Position numbers and translations under genes: made by a program
The notes under the pieces: model-generated
Database searches by the model: none
What the model was told of the DNA's origin: nothing
Seen by the model: the letters and a program-made list of their open reading frames with translations, nothing else
In this document: positions 21,376 to 32,815 of the stretch, one piece after another
How the letters are laid out: each line of letters starts with the position of its first letter
Numbering within the stretch: position 1 is the stretch's first letter
Source of the DNA: Salminus brasiliensis
Taxonomy: Eukaryota > Chordata > Actinopteri > Characiformes > Bryconidae
DNA length: 64,000 nt
Assembly (NCBI RefSeq): GCF_030463535.1
Contig: NC_132893.1
Span: 14,789,771-14,853,770 of the forward strand
Reading direction: 5' to 3'

Positions 21376-22400
21376 TCTTTTTAAGTTGCGTTTTAAAAAG
21401 TTAATTTGTAGCTGTAGTTAGGACTGAATGTTTATTTAACCATTGCCTTTGTGCAAGCATTCTATACTAAGATAAACTAAAGCCAATGTCCAAAAAAAAA
21501 AAAAATGCACAGGGACAGTATTGCACTTAACATTGTCACTTGTTTAAATTATTGCAATATTTAATCTGGTTTATCGTCCCAAGGCTTGTAGCAACACGCA
21601 AAATTAGAATTTCTTCGATTCGAATGGTCCCTCCAGAATACAAAAAAATCTTTAAAATCTGAATCATCATATTTCTGCTTTCTCATATATAATAACTAAA
21701 ACTGCCCTGGATTAATTTTCAGTACTGTAAACAAACTCTCATGCAGTCATAAACTGTTATTTTTGCTGACATTAGTAGTAATGATTATAATCTACTCCCC
21801 TTAACTAACTGCAACCCTCCACAGCTTCACAGCTCTGCTGCGCCACCTGTTTTACAAATACTACACCACTATTGCCTGATTCACTTGTGTTCATAAGCTT
21901 CGTCCAAACTGAAGCGGGAGCTCCATACAGTGATGTCTGCCTGTGTTTCTTTATTTCATTGACTAATTTTATCTACATTTACCTGCATGTTTTTCATCTG
22001 AGTATGTAACTGATTTGTTCTCCTCATAAACCACACTGCATATGCATGTAGAATGTACATCTGTTGAACACAGAAATAAACAGAAATGGACATTTTTGTT
22101 AAAGTTTTATTCAAGATAATTTCACGTCATTTCCAGTTTAAAAACCCTTGAATACGGAGGAGGGTTGTCAAGGATTTTTTTCTTTTGGAAACAACGCCTG
22201 ACCTTCAAAGCAAAAACTATATACACGTTTTGTTGTCTTTTGAAATGAAAGTCGACCAAATTCTCACACTTTCTATATTTCTATTTTATTTTAGTTCATT
22301 ATACAGCAGCACGGCTGGGGAACTGACGTGCCTTGACCTGTGATTGTGTTTCAGTGAGGCAACAATGCTTCGTTTTGAGCGAGAGACTGAGCTGCTGTTA
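21376..22400 (-). mobile_element. Non-coding flank of hAT copy A1
   Basis: About 1 kb shared almost colinearly with 45,361-46,390: the GTTTATCGTCCCAAGGC motif near 21,571-21,587, CTCCATACAGTGATGTCTGC, ACGTGCCTTGACCTGTGATTG and GAGCTGCTGTTACGA. The ATCG/CCCAAGG part resembles terminal regions of hAT elements. Beyond it, the shared sequence is probably duplicated flank. No coding content. Confidence 0.6.
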
Positions 22401-22735
22401 CGAGGAGGTCCTGCTTTGTAAGCTTGACACGTGATTCAACACAGAGCGGCAAGCGATCATCCCTACTTTATAGTCTTTAATATCAGCTCTGTCTTCTTTA
22501 TCTGAGCCAGTTGTTGTGACCCTTGTGCTCTCTGCTCCCTGTTACTGTATATCCCTGTATGTCCCTGTAATATGAGGAAATAAATAAATGAATATATATG
22601 AAATAATGCATGCCTATATCATAGACTTAACAAACTCCCTCACTACTTAAAACCCTAGTTTTCTGATAGAACAGACTCCTTTTAGCTCTTTAAAAAAAGT
22701 GTGTACAGAAAACATAGTACAGAACAGCAGTATTA
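22401..22735 (+). mobile_element. SGNH-LINE leader only, copy 5
   Basis: 22,405-22,550 carries the long form of the family leader (GAGGTCCTGCTTTG, CACGTGATTCAACACAGAG, CTTTATAGTCTTTAAT and GTGCTCTCTGCTCCCTGTTAC). It stops before ORF1. The same junction to hAT flank occurs at 46.4 kb. 22,560-22,735 is AT-rich and matches 47,230-47,390 (CATAGACTTAACAAACTCC, CTGATAGAACAGACTCC). Confidence 0.65.
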
Positions 22736-22935
22736 CACATGTGGATAAAATTGTTGGTACCCTTTGGTTAATGAAAGAAAAACCCACAATGGTCACAGAA
22801 ATAACTTGAATCTGACAAAAGTAATAATAAATAAAAATTCTATGAAAGAACAAATGAAAATCTGCCATTGATTTTGAACCAGGCTTCAACAGAATTGTTT
22901 TAAAAAGTAAACTCATTAAACAGGCCTAGACAACT
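22736..22935 (+). mobile_element. Tc1-like transposon terminus (truncated)
   Basis: The sequence GATAAAATTGTTGGTACCC followed by TAATGAAAGAAAAACCCACAA is a familiar Tc1-like end in fish. About 200 bases of the non-coding end remain, to the AACAGGCCTAGACA segment, after which the element stops. No transposase and no second terminus. It is a different Tc1 subfamily from the one at 13.1 kb. Confidence 0.8.
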
Positions 22936-23160
22936 GACGAACAGTTTTGGTTTCTGTGTTCGTCACGTCCTTGGTGAGAAATCAGAGGCTGTCGCAGTTT
23001 CATTCTGACTGCATCGACTCCCCGTGGTTTAGCTGTTGCAGTTACTCAGGCAGAAGTGGTCATGGTGGAATCACCACAATTCAGTTCAGTTCTATGCACA
23101 ACCCAAACCTCAGATTTTGAAGCTAAATGCTTGACAGCTAGTGTTTTCATTGATAACCTT
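22936..23160. repeat. Repeat module H, copy 2
   Basis: Matches 29,345-29,520 (GTCACGTCCTTGGTGAGA, GAGGCTGTCGC, GCAGTTACTCA, TTCAGTTCTATGCACAACCC) and part of 9,860-9,950. It again sits directly upstream of an SGNH-LINE. Confidence 0.5.
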
Positions 23161-23771
23161 CCAGTGCTCTGTCTCACTGACCACCGTTTGCGTTTGTGTG
23201 TTTACTCCTGAACATGGTGACCACGGCGGAATGAGCTCTCCAGACGGCATCAAGCTTGACCGGCAGATCCAGCTGCTGTTGTAGAGGCAGTCCAAACTCA
23301 CCAGATGGAAGACGAGGCTGGAGGCTGCATGGGACTCCTTCAATTACAGTTTTAATTCCAGCACCACCGGTGCAGCGGACATAGAGGGTCGTCATCACTC
23401 CTGAAAAATCTGAAAGCCTGGGGGTGTCAGCGTGGCTGGTAAAAATGGACTCCTACACTACGACGACCAGTTTTCACCCCTCCTATCCAATCCGAGGTCC
23501 TCAGATTTTCGGCCTCAGAGAACAACTCCTCAGGGTGGTGTTCTCACTGTTGGAGATTCTTCAGTAAAATGCTGAAAAACGTGCTGGGCATCGGCAAGTA
23601 GCTTCCCTTGGCGTTGTGGCAGCATGACTCTTCAGACACCATCATACTTTACTATTCTCCTCCCGATGAGGTCCTGAAGGAGCACTACCGCACGCTTCTG
23701 CACACGGTTCTGAAAAATACTTTTACCCCCTGATTGCTTACTTACTAGTCATTTTTCTAGCTCTTCATGCT
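23161..23771 (+). mobile_element. SGNH-LINE, copy 6 (GDS motif retained)
   Basis: Starts at the GTCTCACTGACCACCG segment without the upstream leader. ORF1 N-terminal and middle segments follow (TCCAGCTGCTGTTGTAGAGG, CAGATGGAAGACGAGGCTGG). SGNH block I reads VLTVGDSSVK, with GDS at 23,552-23,560. The following TTCTCCTCCCGATGAG, GAGCACTACCG and TTTTACCCCCTG parts are compressed, and the DxxH block is absent. Frame breaks are frequent. Confidence 0.78.
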
Positions 23772-24404
23772 GTGTTAAACCAATTCTGCCAGCCTTGTCT
23801 TAGTCCAGAGTAAGGAATGCACTATTTTAAATGGAATTATAATGTGTTTTAAACATATAGATGAGGAATGTTATCTACAATATTTTACCACCATTCAGTA
23901 AATATATTGATGGACAGACGAATCCTCCACCTACTGCTGCTTTAATACTTGTAAGGGTTTCATATGAAAGGAGTTCAGTAACAGATATGGTGCTAATTAA
24001 ATGTTTTTTTATCTGTGGGTTGACCTTCAGAATCATATCTAACAATGACGAAGAAGTTTGTGGACACAAAACTACGTAGCTGCGAATACCTGAAAAAATG
24101 AGCTTAAAGATTAAATTCAGTTCTAAGTTGTTCTTCTCTACTCTTCTCCTCCCAATGCAGTGAGCTCCTGACGTTAGTGAACTGAATAATTGGCAAGTAC
24201 TTTTTTTTTATATTTTAATAACCATTTATTCTGTCATTTCTCTGCTTATATTAAAACTTATTTTTTCAGTGTCCCTCATAGTATCTCAGACAAACCCTGC
24301 AGTATTGAGACTGTCTTTAACAACCTTATTAGAGCTGATACAAATTCTTCCACTGCAAAAACACTATTCAGGCATTGTGTTGCTGCTGCCATCCTAAGTG
24401 TAGG
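23772..24404 (+). repeat. Repeat module I plus SGNH-LINE spacer (duplicated block)
   Basis: 23,772-24,130 is module I in long form (CCACCATTCAGTAAATATATTG, GATGGACAGA, CTACGTAGCTGC). 24,150-24,340 matches the SGNH-LINE segment after ORF1 (AGTGAACTGAATAATTGGCA, GTGTCCCTCATAGTATCTCAG, ACCCTGCAGTATTGAGACTG). The whole block is near-identical to 30,724-31,365, and the similarity continues into the copia fragment that follows. Confidence 0.75.
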
Positions 24405-25385
24405 TTAATTATCATTAACCCAGATCATCAGTATTATTCTCCTGATTTCAGTGCGTTTGTTGTAGACTCAATGGTCAGCTGGGTTCTGTGTGAAGCCATT
24501 TTCATCTAGATAATCCTCAACATGTTCAGGTTCTTCCAGACTGTTAGAAGTACAAAATGATTTAGTTAGTTTACAGACGAGCTTTTCACCTGTATTTAAC
24601 TTTCCTTCAAATTCCTCTGTTTGCTTCATGTACATCTCCCAATCAGAGCATGCAAGTAGGCTGTTGTAATGTCCATCTGGTGGAGTTTAAGGTCGGACTG
24701 TGCGGTCATCTGCATCAAAGTGTGTATTGGTGTAACATCTGCAGTGGGAGAAAAGGTCTCCTTGTAATCCACTCCCATTGTTTGACTGTTACACTTAGCA
24801 GCATATCAGACTTTGTATGTTTCAGATCCATCTACACTGTTTTGATCCTAGATCCTCTCACTGCATGTTCAGCTTCTGGGAGAGCGGTCAGAGTAAATGT
24901 CATTTTCAGTGAGAGAAGTCCTCTCCTCTTTCATGGCGTCAACCCAAAACTGTGGTTTTGTTGAACTCTCTGCCTCTTTAAAGCTATGTGGTACATTACA
25001 GACCCTGTAGCAGTGGTCAGTTCTGGTCAGTGTCTAATCTTCAATCTAAGTGCTGAGGTGCTTTCCTATCTCTCTTTGAAAAGTGTGTACTATGTCTGTC
25101 TCCCTCTGTTTGAGCACCATCTTGAGCATCAGTTTAAGACTCTTGAACCTCTTCTGGAGTCTGATCAACCCTGTCGGCTGTTGGAATGATGGGTACGCAT
25201 CTCTCACCTTGAGATCATCAGCTGCCGTTGACTGGTCAGTCTGGGTTTGGTGTTCTTTAACGCACTTTGTATGAAATTTCACAAGCCTGTGTTTAAGGAC
25301 TTTTCCTGTATCAGGATAGTAGACTAGGTATGATGGACTGTTCTTGTCGTACCTACAAAGACTCCCTTTCACATTTTGACTCTAG
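24405..25385 (-). mobile_element. Copia-like pol fragment, copy 4 (RT and linker)
   Basis: On minus, from 25,372: RYDKNSPSYLVYYPDTGKV and HRLVKFHTKCVKEHQTQTDQ, the linker between integrase and RT. RT fingers follow at 24,960-24,640. At 24,425-24,400 the frame reads ILMIWVND at the YVDD-type box, so one catalytic Asp is Asn. RT is cut right after this box. The 31.36-32.81 kb copy ends at the same place, so both descend from one truncated element. Confidence 0.82.
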
Positions 25386-26550
25386 CTTCTATATGCTAAC
25401 TGTATACATATGTTGAAGGTCTTTCAAATTGGTTTTCCGAACACAGTCCAGTGTGTTTTGGATGTCACGCTACATTTAACAGCATTAAAAACACTTCAGT
25501 GAAGATTTAACATGCATCATATTTCTTAGTTGTTACTGTGCCCTCTTTACACCAGAGGGGATCTGGGATACTATCAGGACCATGCCCTCAGGAAAAAACA
25601 CCTGGCCCTAATGGGTGTCCAGTCCAATTTTACAAAATGTTTTGGTCTGATTTATGCCCCATTTTTATACCTATGATTAATGCCCATGGATTCATTAAAT
25701 CCAGATATGGATCCAACGTTCGCCGCCTTCGCAATAATCTACATCTCCTTGCCAAAAGAAAAGAGCCTACTTTCATTGTTTCTTTAGATGCTGAGAAAGT
25801 GTTCAGCAGGGTTGAGTGGAGTTTTCTTTTTTGCACTACTGGAGAAAATCGTATTGGAGAATAATTTTATAAATATAGTCAAATTGTTGTATTTAGACCC
25901 CACAGCCTCCATTAACACTGCAGAGAAGGCTACTCTCTTTCAGCATTGCATTTTGCCCTAGTAATAGAACTCCTTGCTGAATACATTTACATCTAGGTTC
26001 ATTATATCAGGAGTTTTAGTGGGAGAAGCGGACCATCGTATCTCATTATTTGCAGACAATATACTTCTATGTTTAAAGAATCCAGTGACGTCTGTTCCTG
26101 AAATCAGAAACTTCAGCACTAATTATAGTGTGCTGTCTGGCTATAAAATCAATTTAGGTCTACAGCTATTCAGCTGAATGTCCCGAATTATATTAAACTA
26201 AATCTACCATTCCAGTTGACAAATACTGGCTTTAGAGACCTTGGGATAACAATTACCCCTGACCTAAACCACACATTTGTTTTGGCAGAATTAGTTAATC
26301 AAGATGAACATTTTACCTAGATTGTTTTATTTATTTATTTCAATATTTTAAGTTAAATCAATTAATAAGCAGATTTATTTGGGATAATAAAAAGCCCAGA
26401 TTAAAATTATCCACCCTTCTAAACCCTATAAATCTAGGGGGTGAATCCTGACCAAATTTGAGTTTATATTTCTGGGCAACACAGGCAGAACAGATGTGTA
26501 GTTGGTTTTAAATAGATTAGACTGATTGTGGGTCAGTATAGAAATGCTCA
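25386..26550 (+). mobile_element. L1/Tx1-type LINE, RT region (FADN)
   Basis: 25,538-25,864 includes MPSGKNTPGPNGCPVQFY and HGFIKSRYGSNVRRLRNNL, with TFIVSLDAEKVFSRVEWSF carrying the first catalytic Asp (SLDAEK). The active-site box at 26,049-26,060 reads FADN instead of FADD, a catalytic loss. 26,080-26,290 continues SGYKINLG and FRDLGITI. 26,300-26,550 covers MNILPRLF and the segment after it. The RT order is intact but frameshifted. Confidence 0.86.
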
Positions 26551-27150
26551 TGTGGTGGTGATGGCGTGGCTTTAAGTGGATGTGAAGGAGAGTTGACCAG
26601 CCAAACACTTCCAGGTAAGTTCAAGTGATATTTTTGCACAAATTCAACATTAAATAAGTACACACAACACAAAAGAGCTAGATTACACACACTTTGTACA
26701 ACAAGGCCTCAGCAGCCTTTATCTGAGGACTGCAAAGCCTCACAGACGTCTACTTCTGCTTCAGCCTATTCTGCTCCTCCCTCCTCAGCCTGGAGTGGAC
26801 CAAGTGTCTACTAAGGGGGTGGTCATCACAAACAATGACAATACAACAGATAACATGGACATTATTTATACATCTTATATACAATTATTTACATGTTTAT
26901 GGCATTATTGATGTATACTGGTAAATTATGCTAGCTGGAATTATATGTATATCCTAGGGTTATTGGTTGTGTGTTTCCTCCTTCTAGATTAACCGTGGAT
27001 CCTGCTGGCTCCTAGAAGACCCACTCACCAGCTCCCTCATTTCCACCAGGATCACCAGGTAGGTAACCTGTCAGTCACAAGTCTCTACTGTGTATGGGCT
27101 GGTGAGGAGTCAGCTACCTTCCCTACCATTTATAATTTTGCCAAAATACC
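26551..27150 (+). repeat. Repeat module G with exon-like segment
   Basis: An insertion in the L1 C-terminal region. It holds a donor-like CCAG/GTAAGT at 26,611-26,620. About 370 bases on, a pyrimidine-rich tract ending CTTCTAG at 26,987 is followed by a 71-base segment (26,988-27,058) ending CACCAG/GTAGGT. The same 71-base segment with both splice-like sites is at 57,029-57,099. It is open in one frame in both copies (INRGSC.LLEDPLTS). It resembles captured host exons or a spliced retroelement. Origin unknown. Confidence 0.5.
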
Positions 27151-27880
27151 GTCTCTCTCTGATAACTTTGTAGTGTACGATACGTTGATTTATTGGAGAG
27201 ATGCTAGAAAATATATAACAATTCCCTAATTGTATCTCTTTATGGTCACCACTCACCTTAAATCCAGATCTACCCCCTCAGCTTGGGGTCATTGGGCTTA
27301 GCAATTGGACATTAAGGGGCATAGAGAATTTGTCTAGTTTATTCACAGCAGGAATTTTAAACTTATTTGAACAACTCAAAGCACTTTCTGGACTCCTAAT
27401 ACTGAGCTTTATCATTTTTTTTCAAATCAGACACTTTACCCAGTCCTGTCAGAAAAGTGGCAAGTTTAGATTTCAACTTAACGAATTGGAGGAACGGCTC
27501 ACCTTGAACCTTGAACCTTGAAGGATGTGGTTGAAGACGATTGCCAAATGGTTACATATGGAAAAGCTAACCTGTGAGTTGCATCAGAACTCAGAATGCT
27601 TTACCAGAATTTGATCCATTGTACAGTTGTACTTGGAAAAGGCCTGAACTGAAATTCCTTACAGATATTCATTTTTACACCTGGACATCCTGTTGTATTG
27701 CATCCCATTTGCCTTGTATTTGGATGTGACACTGAGGAAGAGTGTTCTTATACTTATTACACTGAGAGAGACAAACATTTCTTTACTGTTTCTTTATTGT
27801 ATTTATGATAAACTTCTGACCGCAATGTCATGTTGTATTGAGCCTTTATTTATAGCTACTGTAGCCAACACTCACAAAGT
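27151..27880 (+). mobile_element. L1/Tx1-type LINE, ORF2 C-terminus and 3' region (empty site)
   Basis: Contains YDTLIYWRDARKYI, LNLFEQLKALSGLL and FRFQLNELEERLT, then the 3' region. At 27,640-27,680 the sequence GGCCTGAACTGAAATTCCTTACAG is continuous. The homologous position at 7.56-8.09 kb is split by the solo LTR. The 3' end passes into copia near 27,890. Confidence 0.8.
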
Positions 27881-29345
27881 AGTCACTTTTTTGCAAGTAG
27901 GCTGTTGTAACGTCCATCTGGTGGAGCTGAAGGTCGTACTGTGTGGTAATCTGCATCGAAGTGTGTGTTGCTGTAACGTCTGCAGTTGGAGAAAAGGTCT
28001 CCTTGTAATCCACTCCCATTGCTTGACTGTAACACTTAGCAGCATATCAGACTTTGTACCTTTTAGATCCTCTCACTGCATGTCCAGCTTCTGGGAGAGC
28101 GGTCAGAGTAAATGTCCTTTTCAGTGAGAAGTCCTCTCCTCTTTCATGGCGTCAACCCAAAACTGTGGTTTTTGTTGAATCTCTTTAAAGCTCTGTGGTA
28201 CATTACAGACCCTGTAACAGTAGTCAGTATATGTCAATATCTGATCTTCAATATCTGACACCCAGTCAGCTAAGTACTAAGGTGCTTTCCTATCTCTCTT
28301 TGGAAAGGTGTGTACCATGTCTCCTTCTGTTTGAGCACCATCTTGAGCATCAGTTTAAGACTCTTGAACCTCTTCTGGAGTCTGATCAACACTTTTGGCT
28401 GTTGGAATGGGGGGTACACACCTCTCACCTTGGGATCATCAGCTGCCATTGACTGGTCCGTTTGGGTTTGCTGTTCTTTAACACACTTTGTATGAAATTT
28501 CACAAGCCTGTGTTTAAGCACTTTCCCTGTGTCTGGATAGTAGACTAGGTATGCTGGACTGTTATTGTCATTCCTACAAAGACTCCCTTTAACATTTTGA
28601 CTCTAGCTTCTATCTGTCATGTTTGTAAAAGTAGCATGCTGCTCCAAATACTCTCCTCTAACGTTAGGCTTTCTCCTAGTTAACATGTCATCGTCGTTCT
28701 ATGGCTTTTCAAACAACTATTTAGGCCCTTTTTCAAATGACTGCATTGGTCATTACCACACATGTCCAGAATTCTTAATTGTTCTATACTAGCATTCACA
28801 TTTCCATATCAAATAGGGTTCTCCAACTTCTCTCTGTTGGATCATTTTGATGTTGTAATTAAGGTGTCGATGACTAATGCCTTATGCCATACTTACTGAG
28901 CATTGACTGACAATCCCCTGCTGTGAACTCTGTACCATTATCTAAAATAATGGAAATAAAGATATTTTACTGTTCAATATGGAGAAGAATCAGTCAAGCA
29001 TCACTCCATAGCTTTTACAGTTTCACCCTTCATTTTCAGGAAGTACACAGACTGCACCTGAGTAATCCTCAGTAAACGCCAGATTGTACCTACAAAGCTT
29101 TTGCACACTGGATCTATAGGAGCAGCTAGGTCAGTATGTACTAGTTCAAGTACTGCTTTTGCTCGAGCATCAGGTTCTGTTTCTACTCTGAGCAGATTTC
29201 TCTTGTCTGCAGACTTCACAGTTCAATTAAAGAGGCAAATCTTACCCTTGATCTTCATGCTCTCTACTGCATAATGTGAAACATCATAGTTACTGTGAAC
29301 AAGGATTGTACTCTTTAATGGGGAACTTGGTACCGTATTTTTGGC
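27881..29345 (-). mobile_element. Copia-like pol fragment, copy 5 (integrase to RT fingers)
   Basis: On minus from 29,219: VELVHTDLA-type motif (LELVHTDLAAPIDPV, first integrase Asp), ITQVQSVYFLKMKGETVKA, then the integrase-RT linker at 28,521-28,270 (LKHRLVKFHTKCVKEQQTQT) and the RT fingers down to 27,895. The middle of integrase is deleted around 28,650-28,950. There are several stops. At the high-coordinate end it runs into module H. Confidence 0.82.
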
Positions 29346-29755
29346 TGTGTTTGTCACGTCCTTGGTGAGAGTTCAGAGGCTGTCGCTGTTTTGTTCTGAA
29401 TGCATTGACGACTCCAAGGTTTAGCTATTGCAGTTACTCATGCATAAATTGTCGTAGCTGAGTCACCACGATTTATGATTCAGTTCTATGCACAACCCAA
29501 GCCTCAGGTTCTGAAGCTAAATCTCCATCTCATTTCCCCCTAAAGATCTAGAGCATGTAACAGATGATCTGCAGACTGTACTCCATTCTTGCCTTGAAAA
29601 TGTTGCTCCAATCACAGTCAAACAAATTAGCAAGGCAAAGTTAGCACCATGTTATAATGACCACACGACCACACATGCAGTATGAACCTGGTTACTCATA
29701 GCTGTGAACGTCGATAGTGACTCGAATGGTATCAATTTGGCCAAGCGGCCATCCC
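29346..29755. repeat. Repeat module H, copy 3
   Basis: The longest H copy, matching 9,860-10,150 and 22,960-23,130. It includes GTCACGTCCTTGGTGAGAG, TTCAGTTCTATGCACAACCC, CCTAAAGATCTAGAGCATG and TAGCTGTGAACG. It joins copia (left) to an SGNH-LINE (right). Confidence 0.5.
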
Positions 29756-29930
29756 TACTTTATAGTCTTTTTAAGTTTGCGTTTCTGTCTCTGTGTTTAC
29801 TCTGGAGGAACATGGTGACCGCGGAGGAGTAATATCTCCTGACCGGCAGATCCAGCTGCTGTTGTAGAGGCAGTCGAAACTCCACCGATGGAACATGAGG
29901 CTTGAGGCTGCCTGTGACTCCAACAGTATT
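29756..29930 (+). mobile_element. SGNH-LINE 5' fragment, copy 7
   Basis: Contains CTTTATAGTCTTTTTAAG, a Cys/Val-rich start (GTTTCTGTCTCTGTGTTTAC) and the TCCAGCTGCTGTTGTAGAGG segment to GAGGCTGCCTGTGACTCC. It is cut there by a Tc1 fragment. Confidence 0.72.
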
Positions 29931-30090
29931 AACATGTAACCTATCAGACCTGTACCTTTCTTAAGAAGCTCTACTTTCCTCCACTCGTTACCTGTATTAA
30001 TGGCACCTGTTTGGGGCTGTGGACAGGTGTTTTTATACATTTAACGAGGTCAAACAGTCAGACTCCAATCTTGTGTGTCCCCCTGCTTAA
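29931..30090 (+). mobile_element. Tc1-like terminal fragment
   Basis: Matches part of the Tc1 end at 33,980-34,110 (CCTCCACTCGTTACCTGTATT, AATGGCACCTGTTTG, CAGTCAGACTCCAA). No terminal repeat remains. It ends at CTGCTTAAGCCAGTACATG, the same junction to module E as at 34.12 kb. Confidence 0.78.
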
Positions 30091-30723
30091 GCCAGTACAT
30101 GTCCAGGCCCATCTGAAGTGAACCACCTTAGTTCACTAGATCTCTGTGTAACTAAATCAAGGGCGTAGGTCTGTTTATTACATTGGTGGGGGTCATAAAA
30201 TCAGTTCACACAGAGACCCCTGGAAGCGAAGTCTTTTTACATTTATGATGAACTTAAAACTCTAACTGTAAAAATACAGGTCATTTCTGAATATGAAGTT
30301 ATAAAAGCACATACAAGTGACCAAAGAACACAAAGGGTAAGAGAGTAAATGTAAATGACTGAGGATTAATTGGCTGCTTAGCACCCAGTCTGAAATCTAT
30401 TTCACTATTTAAAATTCTGCAGTCCATATTGTCTATTTAAGTCAAGACAGGTTGCCAAGTAGTATTAAATTCACCACTGCACCCAATTTTTTGGTAGGAG
30501 GGTTTTCTCTTTCTCTTTAAGTAATCTAAGTAGTCTTAGCCAGCACCTTTTGAACAAGATTTCCCCAGATAAAGCCCTTGAGGAGTCACTCCAAATATTG
30601 CTGTTGCTGGGTTGGCTGTTTGAAGACTCCTGATATAATTCCAAAAGACCGTAATGTTTAGACAAAACCAAAACGTGTGCCTGTGTTGTTGTTTCTGTTT
30701 GACATCCATCACTTAGATTCATG
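30091..30723 (+). repeat. Repeat module E, copy 1
   Basis: About 600 bases shared with 34,116-34,600, 50,296-50,785 and, in part, 61,736-62,040. Landmarks are GGGCGTAGGTCTGTTTATTA, TTGGTGGGGGTCAT, AAGTTATAAAAGCACATACA (a TATAAAA-like box) and GTCTATTTAAGTC. A 60-base piece at 30,361-30,421 is inverted relative to the copies at 50.5 and 61.84 kb. No coding content recognised. Confidence 0.7.
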
Positions 30724-31360
30724 TTTTAAACCAATTCTGACAGCCTTGTCTTAGTCCAGAGTAAGGAATGCACTATTTTAACTAGAATTATAATGTGTTT
30801 TAAACATATACATGAGGAGTGTTATCTACAATATTTTACCACCATTCAGTAAATATATTGATGGACAGATGGATCCTCCACCTACTGCTGCTTTAATACT
30901 TGTAAGGGTTTAATATGAAAGGAGTTCAGTAACAGATATGATGCCAATGACATTTTTTTCTCTGTGGGTTGACATTCAGAACTGTATCTAATAATGACGA
31001 AGAAGTTTGTGGACACAAAACTACGTAGCTGCGAATACCTGAAAAAAATGAGCTTGAAGATTAAATTCAGTTCTAAGTTGTTCTTCTCTACTCTTCTCCT
31101 CCCAATGCAGTGAGCTCCTGACGTTAGTGAACTGAATAATTGGCAAGTACTTTTTTTTTTATATTTTAATAACCATTTATTCTCTGCTTATATTAAAACT
31201 TATTTTTTCAGTGTCCCTCATAGTATCTCAGACAAACCCTGCAGTATTGAGACTGTCTTTAACAACCTTATTAGAGCTGATACAAATTCTTCCACTGCAA
31301 AAACACTATTCAGGCATTGTGTTGCTGCTGCCATCCTAAGTGTAGGTTAATTATCATTAA
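30724..31360 (+). repeat. Repeat module I plus SGNH-LINE spacer (second duplicate)
   Basis: Near-identical to 23,772-24,404 over its whole length, including the CCCAATGCAGTGAGCTCC and ACCCTGCAGTATTGAGACTG segments. The main differences are single bases, a different stretch near 30,945-30,965 and a 12-base gap near 31,185. The similarity continues into copia copy 6. Confidence 0.78.
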
Positions 31361-32815
31361 CCCAGATCATTAGTATTATTCTCCTGATTTCAGTGCGTTT
31401 GTTGTAGACTCAATGGTCAGCTGGGTTCTGTGTAAAGCCATTTTCATCTAGATAATCCTCAACATGTTCAGGTTCTTCCAGACTGTTAGAAGTACAAAAT
31501 GATTTAGTTAGTTTACAGACGAGCTTTTTACCTGTATTTGACTTTCCTTTAAATTCCTCTGTTTGCTTCATGTACATCTCCCAATCAGAGCATGCAAGTA
31601 GGCTGTTGTAATGTCCATCTGGTGGAGTTTAAGGTCGGACTGTGCGGTCATCTGCATCAAAGTGTGTATTGGTGTAACATCTGCAGTTGGAGAAAAGGTC
31701 TCCTTGTAATCCACTCCCATTGCTTGACTGTAACACTTAGCAGCGTATCAGACTTTGTACCTTTCAGATCCATCTTCACTGTTTTAATCCTAGATCCTCT
31801 CATTGCATGTTCAGCTTCTGGGAGAGCGGCCAGAGTAAATGTCCTTTTCAGTGAGAAGTCCTCTCCTCTTTCATGACGTCAGCTCAGAACTGTGGTTTTG
31901 TTGAATCTCTTTAAAGCTCTGTGGTACATTACAGACCCTGTAACAGTAGTCAGTATAGGTCAATATCTGATCTTCAATATCTGACACCCAGTCAGCTAAG
32001 TACTAAGGTGCTTTCCTATCTCTCTTTGGAAAGGTGTGTACCATGTCTTTCTCCCTCTGTTTGAGCACCATCTTGAGCATCAGTTTAAGACTCTTGAACC
32101 TCTTCTGGAGTCTGATCAACACTGTTGGCTGTTGGAATGAGGAGTACACACCTCTCACCTTGAGATCATCAGCTGCCATTGACTGGTCAGTCTGGGTTTG
32201 CTGTTCTTTAACACACTTTGTATGAAATTTCACAAGCCTGTGTTTAAGCACTTTCCCTGTGTCTGGATAGTAGACAAGGTATGGTGGACTGTTCTTGTCG
32301 TACCTACAAAGACTCCCTTTCACATTTTGACTCTAGCTTCTATCTGTCATGTTTGTAAAAGTAGCATGCTGCTCCAAATACTCTCCTCTTTTACAGTTTC
32401 ACCCTTCATTTTCAGGAAGTACACAGACTGCACCTGAGTAATCCTCAGTAAACGCCAGAGTGTATCTACAACCCTCTTTTGCACACTGGATCTATAGGAG
32501 CAGCTAGGTCAGTATGTACTAGTTCAAGTACTGCTTTTGCTCGTGCATCAGGTTCTGTTTCTACTCTGAGCAGAGTTCTCTTGTCTGCAGACTTCACAGT
32601 TCAGTTTATCAATCTTACCCTTGATCTTCATGCCCTCTACTGCATAATGTGAAACATCATAATTACAGTGAACAAGGATTTCATGCTGTGTTTGAATATT
32701 GTAACACTGCAACCATCACCACTGTGATCATTGACCACATTCAGGTAATGAAGCCTGTTGTACTCTTTAATGATAAACTTGGTACTGTTTTGTGGCTTTG
32801 TTTCCTTTATCTGAG
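31361..32815 (-). mobile_element. Copia-like pol fragment, copy 6
   Basis: 31,361-32,340 is the second member of a duplicated pair with 24,405-25,385: the same RT truncation, the same WVND box and the same linker (RYDKNSPPYLVYYPDTGKV on minus at 32,323). 32,390-32,810 adds the integrase N-terminal side, shared with 15,271-15,600 and 48,840-49,260. It joins directly to SGNH-LINE copy 8. Confidence 0.82.
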
